NCBI GenBank assembly: GCA_016713535.1
Contig: JADJOY010000043.1
Span: 48,031 to 112,030 of the forward strand
DNA from: JADJOY01 sp016713535 [NCBI: Deltaproteobacteria bacterium]
GTDB taxonomy: Bacteria > JADJOY01
DNA length: 64,000 nt
Direction: 5' to 3'
Numbering within the stretch: the stretch's first letter is position 1; every line of letters begins with the position of its first letter. A program made the translations under genes and the position numbers. The notes under the pieces are model-generated. The model saw only the letters and a program-made list of their open reading frames with translations. It was not told where the DNA came from and did not search any database. Shown piece by piece: positions 36,100 through 43,856 of this stretch.

Positions 36100-36675
36100 T
36101 CAGTGGGTCTCGGGCGGATCGATGGGCTGCGGCACGCGGTTCCTCACCGCGGGCACCGAGCGCAGGTACGCGAAGATGGCGCGCAGGTCCTCGTCCGTGG
36201 CCTGCCGGATCCACGGGTACGGCATGGGTGGCAGGATCGGCCGGCCCTGGCCTTGATGGCGGCCGCTGCGCAGCGCGCGGACGAAGGTGTCGGCGTCCCA
36301 CTTGCCGAGCCCGGTCTCGGCGTCCGGGCGTGAGGTTCGCCGAGAAGCTCACACCCCACGGTCCGCTGAACGCGGTGTTGGTGCCGGCGCCGGCCCACCC
36401 AGGGCCCCTCCCCAGCGCGGGAGGGGGGCATCACCAGCTCGGACGGGTGCCCGGAGAGCATCCGCGTCATGTCCGGCTCGGGGCCGGCCTGCCCCCATCT
36501 TGAAGGGCGTGTGGCAGTCGTTGCACACCATGATGGTGACGAGATACTGGCCGCGGGCGACATCGCCCTGGGCCTCGGCGCGGGCGGGTGTCGCTGGCGC
36601 CCAAAGGCTCGCGACGACGGCGGCGAGCGCGGTGGCGGCGCTCGTGAAGCGGCGGGTGGTGGATCGGATCCTCAT
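36100..36675 (-). CDS. Periplasmic c-type cytochrome, multiple frameshifts
   Basis: About 191 residues pieced together from three frames. The signal peptide ends APATPARAEA, then GQYLVTIMVCNDCHTPFKMG holds one heme c motif (CNDCH). After breaks in a G-run near 36500, near 36400 and near 36332, the reading continues GPEPDMTRMLSGHPSELVMP, then NTAFSGPWGVSFSANLTPD, ETGLGKWDADTFVRALRSGR and MPYPWIRQATDEDLRAIFAY, ending with VPQPIDPPETH at 36100. This is the normal course of a secreted cytochrome c of the alcohol-dehydrogenase-subunit type. The Met of PMPYPW is a likely sixth heme ligand. Breaks are probably sequencing errors; a pseudogene cannot be excluded. Confidence 0.75.
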
Positions 36676-36807
36676 CGTTTCGCTCCTCGTTCGGTGGTGG
36701 CTTCGCGCCGGGACCTTCCCGACGCATCGACCGTAATCGCGAGCGAAACGCGCCGTTCCTCAGAGTTTCCTAGACTATTCCTAAGAGTTTCCTAAGCTCG
36801 GTCATCC

Positions 36808-37276
36808 ATGGCGAAGCCGACCCTTTCGGACGACCTCGCGGCGTTCGTCGCGAGCGGCCTGTCGATCACCCTCGCGGTCCGCGACGCGAACCTCGAGCCC
36901 GACGCGGCGCCCGCCTGGGCCGCGCTCGCCCGCGACGACCGCGAGCACGTGACGCTCTACGTGCCCGCCGACGCGGCCCGCCCGGTGCTCGTCCGACTGC
37001 GCGCGCACCCCGAGATCGCGGTCCTCTTCGATCGTCCCACCGAGCACCGCGTGCGCCAGCTCAAGGGCCGCTACGTGCGCTCACGGCGCGCGCGTCGCCG
37101 AGCGCGCCGAGGTCGAACGCCAGCTCGACGGCTTCCGCCGCGATCTCGAGACCTTCGGCATCCCGCGCACCATGAGCGCCGAGTGGAAGGTCTGGCCGTG
37201 CGTGGCGATCGAGATGCGCGTCACCGAGGCTTACGAGCAGTCGCCGGGACCGGGCACGGGGGAGCGGCTGCCGTGA
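36808..37276 (+). CDS. Pyridoxamine 5'-phosphate oxidase-like FMN split-barrel protein, one frameshift
   Basis: About 155 residues. It starts MAKPTLSDDLAAFVASGLSI and has the split-barrel strands HVTLYVPADAARPVLVRL and IAVLFDRPTEHRVRQLKGRY. One extra base near 37080 shifts the frame; in the next frame it continues ERQLDGFRRDLETFGIPRTM and KVWPCVAIEMRVTEAYEQSP, ending with TGA at 37274-37276. That TGA overlaps the GTG start of the next gene (GTGA), a firm sign that this repaired reading is right. Members bind FMN or F420 and reduce small substrates or act as sensors. Promoter likely in 36676-36807, where TTTCCTAGACTATTCCTAAG-like AT-rich direct repeats lie. Confidence 0.78.
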
Positions 37277-38687
37277 TCGCGCTCGAGAGCCTGACCGCGT
37301 GCTTCCAGGGGCTGATCCCGGCGTGGCTCTGCACCTGCTCGAGGGACGGCGTCCCCAACGTGGCGATCCTGAGCCACGTCGACTACGTGGACCCACGCCA
37401 CGTCGCGCTCTCCTTCCAGTTCTTCAACAAGAGCAAGCGAAACGTCCTCGAGAACCCCAGCGCGCTGGTGCGGCTGTGGGACCCGGACACCTTCCAGGTC
37501 TACGCGCTCCGGGTGCGCTTCGTACGGACCGAGACCGAGGGCCCGACCTTCGAGTCGATGCGCCTGCGCATCGAGGCCGTGGCGTCCTACTCGGGGCTCA
37601 AGGGGATCTTCCGGCTGCTCGGCGCGGACATCTACGAGGTGCTCTCGATCGAGCCGATGGCCCACGAGCGGGGCCGTACGAGCCCGCCCCCCGCACGCCG
37701 CGCGGCACCCTCGGGAGCGGACGCGGTGCCCTTCACGATGAGGGCGCTGCAGCTCTTCTCCGAGCGGCTGCAGCGGGCGGCCAGCCTCGACGAGCTCCTC
37801 GACTCGGTGCTCGAGACCCTCGAGTCGAGCTTCGGCTTTCGGCACTCGATGATCCTGCTCGCGTCGGAGCAGCCCGATCGCCTGGAGCTGATCGCGAGCC
37901 GCGGCTATCCCGAGGGTGGCGTCGGCTCGGAGGTGGCGTTCGGCGAGGGCATCATCGGCATGGTCGCCGAGGCGCGCAAGCCGGTCCGGATCTCGGGCCT
38001 GCTGCGCCAGATGCTCTACGCCAACGCGGTGGCGAAGCGCGCCCAGGGCGCGGGCTGTGCCCCGAGGACCGCCGCACCCCCCTGCCCGGTCTCGCCGAGC
38101 CCGACAGTCAGCTCGGGATCCCACTCTTGGTGCGCGACGAGCTGATCGGCGTGCTGTGCATCGAGTCCGACCGCAGCTACCGCTTCCACGAGGAAGACCG
38201 CGCCTACCTCGAGGTGCTGGGCGGATACCTCGCCATCGCGATCCAGAACGCGCTCCTCGCCGAGCGCGGCGACGAGCCATGCGAGAGCGCGCCGCCCTCG
38301 GCCGAGCGCCGCGAGACGCCCGCGCCGAATGCGCCGCCGAGCCACGCCACGGCGCGCTCGCGCTCGCAGCTCGAGATCGCGTATTACCAGCGTGACGAGT
38401 GCGTGCTGGTCGGCGGCGAGTATCTGGTGCGCAGCGTGCCCGCCAAGATCCTCCGCAAGGTCCTCACCGAGAACCGCCACGACGGGCGCATCGAGTTCAC
38501 CAACCGTCAGCTAAGGCTCGACCCCTCCCTCGGCCTGCCCGAGTGGAAGGACAACCTCGAGAGCCGCTTGATCCTGCTCCGCCGGCGCCTCGCCGAGCGC
38601 TGTCCGGCGATCCAGCTCGCGCCGAGCGGACGCGGCCGGTTCCGCCTCGCCCTCGGCGCCGACTTCACACTCACCGAGCATCCCTGA
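37273..38687 (+). CDS. PPOX-like / GAF / winged-helix three-domain regulator, one frameshift
   Basis: About 471 residues from GTG at 37273, overlapping the previous stop by 4 bp. Residues 1-130 form a second pyridoxamine-oxidase-like barrel (PNVAILSHVDYVDPRHVALS, QFFNKSKRNVLENPSALVRL), residues 160-330 a GAF domain (SFGFRHSMILLASEQPDRLE, GEGIIGMVAEARKPVRI, LGIPLLVRDELIGVLCIESD) and the C-terminus a helix-turn-helix-like part (YQRDECVLVGGEYLVRSVPA, NLESRLILLRRRLAERCP). One base is missing near 38058 (GGGCTGTG instead of GGGCCTGTG); repaired, it reads GAGLCPEDRRTPLPGLAEPD. It is probably a redox- or flavin-sensing transcription factor working with its neighbour. Confidence 0.75.
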
Positions 38688-38728
38688 CGCGCTGGCGCCC
38701 GAGCCGAGTCGTCGGCGCGAGGATCGCC

Positions 38729-38747
38729 GGCCCGCCGGAGGCGGGCC
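38729..38747 (+). terminator. Hairpin after the PPOX/GAF regulator
   Basis: Perfect 8-bp stem GGCCCGCC / GGCGGGCC around GGA, 42 bp after the stop at 38687. No T-run follows, so strength is unclear, but position fits a terminator. Confidence 0.5.
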
Positions 38748-38977
38748 CTCCAGACGGAGATCGCCCGGCTGGAGCGCGCGCGCTCCGTCGCGCGCCGGCG
38801 ATGGATCGGGGCCGTACGGGAATCGACGTGCCCGCGACGTAGCCGATCTCGCGTATCGCCGGGCACGCGGCGCGTGCCCCTCCCGGGGATCGTCGACGCA
38901 AGCGCAGCGAATGACTCGGGTGGGACCCGCCGGGAACGGCGGCGACGGAGGCGGGGCCGAAGGCCCCGTGCCCTCCA

Positions 38978-39265
38978 GGCGGCCGGGGGGCTGGAACGTG
39001 CTCGAGCGCATAGCCGCTCGGCCGGCTCGCGCCACGAGTCGACTCGTCGCATGGCGCGTCGCAGCGCGACGCCACGAGCGAAGCGAGTGACTCGGGGGTG
39101 GGGCCCCGTCCGGATTCACTCCCGGCGGCCGGGGGGCTGGAACGTGCTCGAGCGCATAGCCGCTCGGCCGGCTCGCGCCACGAGTCGACTCGTCGCATGG
39201 CGCGTCGCAGCGCGACGCCACGAGCGAAGCGAGTGACTCAGGTGGGGCCCCGTCCGGATTCACTC
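38978..39265. repeat. Tandem direct repeat, about 145 bp, two copies, with palindromic core
   Basis: 38978-39120 and 39124-39265 are near-identical (offset 146, then 144 after a 2-bp change). Each holds GGGGGGCTGGAACGTGCTCG, CGTCGCAGCGCGACG (palindrome around AGC) and the REP-like palindrome CGAGCGAAGCGAG. Upstream sequence (about 38840-38977) looks like a decayed third copy, and the GGGGGGCTGGAAC block occurs again at 39276. The whole interval 38688-39304 has no gene. It may be a REP/BIME-type repeat or a local duplication. Confidence 0.85.
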
Positions 39266-39275
39266 CGGACGGGGC

Positions 39276-39296
39276 GGGGGGCTGGAACAGCCCCCC
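39276..39296 (-). terminator. Hairpin after the minus-strand IPT lipoprotein genes
   Basis: Perfect 9-bp stem GGGGGGCTG / CAGCCCCCC around GAA, 8 bp beyond the stop of the gene at 39305. A second small hairpin GTCCGGA / TCCGGAC lies at 39252-39270. Together they probably end the two-gene lipoprotein transcript. Confidence 0.65.
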
Positions 39297-39304
39297 GTGG
39301 AAAT

Positions 39305-40723
39305 TCAGTCCTTCTCGCACCCCAGGAGCTGCAGGTACGGCAGCCCCGTCGGCGCGGGATCGGTGACCCCGGTGTAGCCGAACGTGCCTCGAGCGCCCGT
39401 GTCCGAGTAACAGCAACCGCTGACGAGCGCCACGTCCAGGCTCGGGATCGTGACCTGGCCATGGAACGAGTGGCCGTGGACTCGGTCCTCACGGTCCGCG
39501 AGCGGCGCGCCGCCGCGGGTCTCGTACGGGATTCCGTTCTCCGGCAGGCCCATCAGGAACCGGCCTTCGTGGGCGCCCGAGCGCGACCAGCCCGACGGGC
39601 ACGCGAGCGCGTTCACGAACGCGAACGTCCCGCTCGGCACCTGATCGCCCACCACCACCTGGCCGGGCGGCGGCGGCAGCCGCACGGCGGCGCGGCACAC
39701 CAAGAGCTGGATATACGGCATCCCGCTGGTCTCGGGTTCGGTGCGACCGAACAAGCTCGAGTCGTAGACGCCCTTCTTGGTGTGGTTGAAGTTGAGGCCG
39801 CCGAGCGCCGCGACCGAGCTCTCCGGCACCTGGATCGAGGTGCGGATGCCGTGGTCGTGAACCCGCTCCTCGCGGTTGTCGAGCGGCAACCCCACGGTGG
39901 CGCCGACGTCTCCGCCCGCAGGAGTGGACACCAGGAAGCGGCCGTCGGCGCCCGACATGAGCGAGAACCCACTCGGGCAGCTCTGGCGGTGGAAGTACAT
40001 CACCGTGTCGGCCGGGTACGGGTGATCGTCGATCTCCGCGGGCGGCGTCGTGACCTTTCGCTCGCACACGAGCTGCTGGATGCGCGGCAGCGCCGCGTCG
40101 CCGGCGTCGGTGGTCCCCACGACGTCGAACGTGCCCGCGTCACCGAGGCTCGAGTTGCAGCAGCCGGTGACCGCGGTGATGCCGGTGCCGGGCACCGTCA
40201 CCGTGGTCGCGTAGTCGTGGGAGTGGACGCGGTCCTCGCCTTCGGCGAGCGCCGTGCCCACGAGCGAGCCCACCACGGTGCCGTCGGTCTTGCCGACGAT
40301 GAAGCGTCCGCGGGCGTCGGTGAGCTCCTGCCAGCCCGCCGGACACGAAGAGCCAGACAGGAACGACACCGTGCCGTCGGCGATGTGCATCGTGTACTGG
40401 GGCGTCAGGATCTGGTGCGTGAGCGCGTTCGACAGCACTCCCCCCACGCTCACCTGCACGAGATAGGTCCCGTTCGGCTTGCTCGCCGGCAGGGTCGCCT
40501 GCACCTTTGCGTCGGCCCAGCTCGTGATCGCGAGCGGCGCACCGTCGTAGATCACCTGGCCGACGGCGGTGCCGAAGCCAGCGCCGTTGAGAGTGATCGT
40601 CGCGCCCGCCGTGGCGGGGTTGGGCGTGATCGAGCTGAGCGAGGTGCAGGCCACCGCGGCGAGGAAGAACGCCGCCGTGGCACCGCCGAGCACCGCCATC
40701 CGCGCCGTCGTCGAGATGCGCAT
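39305..40723 (-). CDS. IPT/TIG-domain lipoprotein with three phage-tail-collar-like repeats (copy 2)
   Basis: A 472-residue lipoprotein (lipobox LAAVAC near residue 26). Residues 30-110 form an IPT/TIG domain (ITPNPATAGATITLNGAGFG, VIYDGAPLAITSWAD). Three repeats follow, each with a CPxGW/F entry (SCPAGWQELTDARGRFIVG; SCPSGFSLMSGADGRFLV; ACPSGWSRSGAHEGRFLMG) and a His-x-His pair (EDRVHSHDY, EERVHDHGI, EDRVHGHSF), ending PYLQLLGCEKD. The repeat pattern resembles phage tail collar and tail-fibre tip domains, in which HxH pairs bind iron. Its start lies 4 bp after the stop of an equal-length paralogue. Role unknown; surface adhesion is a guess. Confidence 0.82.
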   Translation of the reverse strand: MRISTTARMAVLGGATAAFFLAAVACTSLSSITPNPATAGATITLNGAGFGTAVGQVIYDGAPLAITSWADAKVQATLPASKPNGTYLVQVSVGGVLSNALTHQILTPQYTMHIADGTVSFLSGSSCPAGWQELTDARGRFIVGKTDGTVVGSLVGTALAEGEDRVHSHDYATTVTVPGTGITAVTGCCNSSLGDAGTFDVVGTTDAGDAALPRIQQLVCERKVTTPPAEIDDHPYPADTVMYFHRQSCPSGFSLMSGADGRFLVSTPAGGDVGATVGLPLDNREERVHDHGIRTSIQVPESSVAALGGLNFNHTKKGVYDSSLFGRTEPETSGMPYIQLLVCRAAVRLPPPPGQVVVGDQVPSGTFAFVNALACPSGWSRSGAHEGRFLMGLPENGIPYETRGGAPLADREDRVHGHSFHGQVTIPSLDVALVSGCCYSDTGARGTFGYTGVTDPAPTGLPYLQLLGCEKD

Positions 40724-40727
40724 GGCC

Positions 40728-42146
40728 TCAGTCCTTCTCGCAGCCGAGGAGCGACAGGTACGGCATCCCGAGTCCGGCCGGGCTGCTCGTGCCGCTGAAG
40801 CCGAAGCTGCCGTTGGCGCCGAACTTGTCGTTGCAGCAGCCGGAGAGCAGCACCACCTCGTCGTTGGGCACGCTCACCGAACCGCTGAACGTGTGCGTGT
40901 GCTGGCGATCCTCGCCCGGCCCGAGTGGCGCGCCGCCGCGGGTCTCGTAGGGGACGCCACCGCCGCTCGGAGGCAGCAGGCCGGCCACGAAGCGGCCCGC
41001 GTGGAGACCGGAGCGGGTCCAGCCGGCAGGGCAAGCCGCGAGGTCGAAGAACGAGAAGGTCTTGGAGGGCAGCGGGTCCCCGGTGATGGGCTCGTCCGCC
41101 GGTGGGTCGGGGCGGTCGATCGCGCGGCAGGCCAGGAGCTGGAGGTACGGCACACCGGCCGCCGAGCTGGCGGTGACGCCACTGAACGGCTTGTTGCCCT
41201 TCGGCGCGCGATTGTTGGATCCGCTGGCGGCGGCGAGGCTCTGCTGCGGCACCTCGATCGACGAGCTGAAGGTGTGGCTGTGGCCGCGATCCTCGCCGCT
41301 GGCGAGCGGCGTCCCGACCACCTCCCCCACGGTGCCACCGATCGGGGTGGGGAGCAGGAATCGCCCGTTCGCTTCACTCACGAGCTGGAAGCCGTCGGGA
41401 CACCCTTCCTTGTGGAAGAGCACGACCGAACCGTTGGGGAACGCGTGGTCGTCGATCGAGGGGGGAGGCACCGGCGCGACGCGCTCACACGCGATCTGCG
41501 CGATTCGCGGCGGCCCGGCTTGAGCAGCGGCGGTCGCGCCGCTCACGGCGCGTGAGCCGGCGGCGCCGACGTCGGTGCAGCAGCCGCTCAGGCCCGCGAC
41601 ACCGGTGGCGCCGACGTCCACGCTGGTCGAGAAGCCGTGGGAGTGGGTGCGGTCCTCGCCCTGCGCCAGGGGCGCCCCGACGGTGACTCCCATCTGGGTG
41701 CCGTCCGTCCGGCCCACCAGGAACCGGCCCTGGGCTTCGGTGAGCGGCTGCCAGCCGGCCGGGCAGGTCGTGCCGGCATGGTAGGCCACGGCGCCGTCGG
41801 GTACGGCGACCTCCCAGCTCTGCGTCACGATGCTGTGGGTGAGCGGGTTCGAGAGCTGGCCAGCGACCTGGACCTGCACCGCGTACGTTCCATCGGCCTT
41901 CGGATCGGGCAGCGTGGCGCCGATCTGGGTGTCGGACCAGCTCGTCACCGCGAGCGGGGCGCCGTCGTAGAGCACCTGGCTCGCGCCCTGGCTCTCGCCG
42001 AAGCTGGTACCGGTCACCACCACCGGGTCGCCGGCTTGCGCCGGGTCCGGCTCGATCGACTCGACCGACGGACAGCCGGCGAGGACGAGCGCGAGGCAGG
42101 CGCCGAGCAGCGGGCGCAGGGTCGGGCGATCCAGGCGATCCAGCAT
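40728..42146 (-). CDS. IPT/TIG-domain lipoprotein with three phage-tail-collar-like repeats (copy 1)
   Basis: A 472-residue paralogue of the next gene, starting with ATG at 42144-42146. The lipobox is LALVLAGC near residue 24. The IPT/TIG domain (IEPDPAQAGDPVVVTGTSFG, VLYDGAPLAVTSWSD) is followed by three repeats (TCPAGWQPLTEAQGRFLVG; GCPDGFQLVSEANGRFLL; ACPAGWTRSGLHAGRFVAG) with HxH pairs EDRTHSHGF, EDRGHSHTF and EDRQHTHTF. It also ends PYLSLLGCEKD. Same length and order as its partner point to a tandem duplication with long divergence. A 277-bp divergent region separates it from the radical SAM genes. Confidence 0.82.
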   Translation of the reverse strand: MLDRLDRPTLRPLLGACLALVLAGCPSVESIEPDPAQAGDPVVVTGTSFGESQGASQVLYDGAPLAVTSWSDTQIGATLPDPKADGTYAVQVQVAGQLSNPLTHSIVTQSWEVAVPDGAVAYHAGTTCPAGWQPLTEAQGRFLVGRTDGTQMGVTVGAPLAQGEDRTHSHGFSTSVDVGATGVAGLSGCCTDVGAAGSRAVSGATAAAQAGPPRIAQIACERVAPVPPPSIDDHAFPNGSVVLFHKEGCPDGFQLVSEANGRFLLPTPIGGTVGEVVGTPLASGEDRGHSHTFSSSIEVPQQSLAAASGSNNRAPKGNKPFSGVTASSAAGVPYLQLLACRAIDRPDPPADEPITGDPLPSKTFSFFDLAACPAGWTRSGLHAGRFVAGLLPPSGGGVPYETRGGAPLGPGEDRQHTHTFSGSVSVPNDEVVLLSGCCNDKFGANGSFGFSGTSSPAGLGMPYLSLLGCEKD

Positions 42147-42423
42147 CGTGGTGCTCCGTTCCGGCCGCCGGCCGGACGTGGGCGCAGACCTCGCCTCCCG
42201 ACCCGGACACGAGGCGCCGGACCGGCGAGATCGACCCACCGAACGAGTGTGTCTCGATCGTACCAAACGCGCCCGGCGGACGCACCCGCGGGGGCGGCGC
42301 GACCGCCCGCTCGGCGGAGCGGCCCGTGTGACCTGAGTCGCTCAGCACCCGTGTGGAACGTGCTAGTCAGAGGTGTTGGGCTGCCGGCGGACGGACCGGC
42401 GGACCCGCTCCCCGGGAGGCGTC

Positions 42424-43815
42424 ATGCGCGTGCTGCTGGTGATGGCCGACGCCCAGATGCACAAGTTCCACGTCGGCGGGCGAGTGCGCTCGTCACGCGA
42501 GGCGCCGCTCTCGCTCTCGGTGCTGGCCGCGCTCACCCGGGATCAGCCGGACGTCGAGTACACGTGCGTCGACGAGAGCGTCGACCCGGTGCCGCTCGAC
42601 TTCCCGGCGGACCTGGTCGGGATCAGCGTCCTCACCGGCACGGCCCGGCGCTGCTACGCCCTCGCCGACCACTTCCGCGGGAGGGGCATCCCGGTGGTGC
42701 TGGGCGGCGCGCACGTCACGATCCTGCCCGGCGAGGCCGCGCGCTTCGCCGACAGCATCGTGGTGGGCATGGCCGAGCGCACCTGGCCGCGCCTCATCGC
42801 CGACTTCCGCGCCGGCCAGCTCGAGCCCGAGTACCGCGAGCCAGCCCCCACCTCCGAGGAGGAGCGGCTGTGGGCGACCGGTATCCCCACGCCGCGCTGG
42901 GAGCTGATGCGCGAGAGCGGCTACATGATGCCGTACACGGTCCACGCCACCCGCGGCTGCGTCCACACGTGCGACTTCTGCTCGGTCAGCGGGGTGTGGA
43001 AGCGCTACCAGAAGCGCCCCGTCGCCGACGTGATCCGCGACATCCGCGCGATCCCGCGGCGCCGCTTCGCGCTCAACGACGTGAGCCCGTTCGAGGACCT
43101 CGACTACACGAAGGAGCTCCTCACCGCGATGGCGCCGCTCGGCAAGACCTGGGGCGGGCTGGCCACCACCCGCATCGTCGACGACCCCGAGGTGATGGAG
43201 CTGTTGCGCAAGAGCGGCTGCCGGTTCCTGCTCATCGGCTTCGAGTCGAGCCAGCAGCGCACCTTGAACACCATCCACAAGGGCTTCAACCGCGGCGCGA
43301 GCTACGACGAGGTCATGCGCCGGCTGCACGGCGCGGGCATCGTCGTGCAGGGCTGCTTCGTGCTCGGCTTCGACTCCGACGGCCCCGACTGCTTCCGCCA
43401 GACCGTCGACGAGGTGCAGCGCCTCAAGATCGACATCCCGCGCTTCTCGCTCTACACGCCCTACCCCGGCACGTCGCTCTTCGAGCGCCTCGAGAAGGCC
43501 GGGCGGATCCTGAGCTACGACTGGGCCGACTACGACACCATGCACGTGGTCTTCCGCCCCGAGCGCATGTCGCCGGCGCAGCTCTACGAGGGCTTCCGCT
43601 GGACCTACCGCGAGACCTTCCGTCTGCGCTCGATCCTCGAGCGCACCCTCGCGGTGGGGAAGAACTTCCCCATCGCGTTCTCGGGGAACCTCACCTACCG
43701 GCTCTACGTGAAGAGGCTGATGCGCGCGCGCGGCTTCGAGATGCCGCTCCTCGGAGCGAGCGGCGCCGGCGCGGCGAAGCCCCCCGCCGAGCTGGGGGTC
43801 GCACGCGCAGGCTGA
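42424..43815 (+). CDS. B12-binding-domain radical SAM enzyme (first of pair)
   Basis: A 463-residue protein, GGGAGG then ATG at 42424. The N-terminal Rossmann-like B12-binding domain (residues 1-135: VVLGGAHVTILPGEAARFAD) lacks the DxHxxG loop of base-on cobalamin enzymes, as is usual for this class. The radical SAM barrel has the [4Fe-4S] motif CVHTCDFC and the GFESSQQRTLNTIHKGFNRG strand. Class members methylate or rearrange lipids, porphyrins and antibiotics; hopanoid methylases and BchE are relatives. The C-terminal 100 residues fit this family. It is followed after 41 bp by a second such enzyme, so both are cotranscribed. Confidence 0.9.
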   Translation: MRVLLVMADAQMHKFHVGGRVRSSREAPLSLSVLAALTRDQPDVEYTCVDESVDPVPLDFPADLVGISVLTGTARRCYALADHFRGRGIPVVLGGAHVTILPGEAARFADSIVVGMAERTWPRLIADFRAGQLEPEYREPAPTSEEERLWATGIPTPRWELMRESGYMMPYTVHATRGCVHTCDFCSVSGVWKRYQKRPVADVIRDIRAIPRRRFALNDVSPFEDLDYTKELLTAMAPLGKTWGGLATTRIVDDPEVMELLRKSGCRFLLIGFESSQQRTLNTIHKGFNRGASYDEVMRRLHGAGIVVQGCFVLGFDSDGPDCFRQTVDEVQRLKIDIPRFSLYTPYPGTSLFERLEKAGRILSYDWADYDTMHVVFRPERMSPAQLYEGFRWTYRETFRLRSILERTLAVGKNFPIAFSGNLTYRLYVKRLMRARGFEMPLLGASGAGAAKPPAELGVARAG

Positions 43816-43856
43816 GCGAGCCACCGCGCGAAGCGCGCGTCGCCCGCAGGAGGCAC

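Noticed and set aside
36808-38145. Single fused 445-residue reading frame across both PPOX genes
   Set aside because: Residues between about 92 and 155 are off-frame; the two genes are separated by a GTGA overlap once the indel is repaired.
38978-39265. CRISPR-like array
   Set aside because: Two long near-identical units with no short regular spacers and no cas genes.
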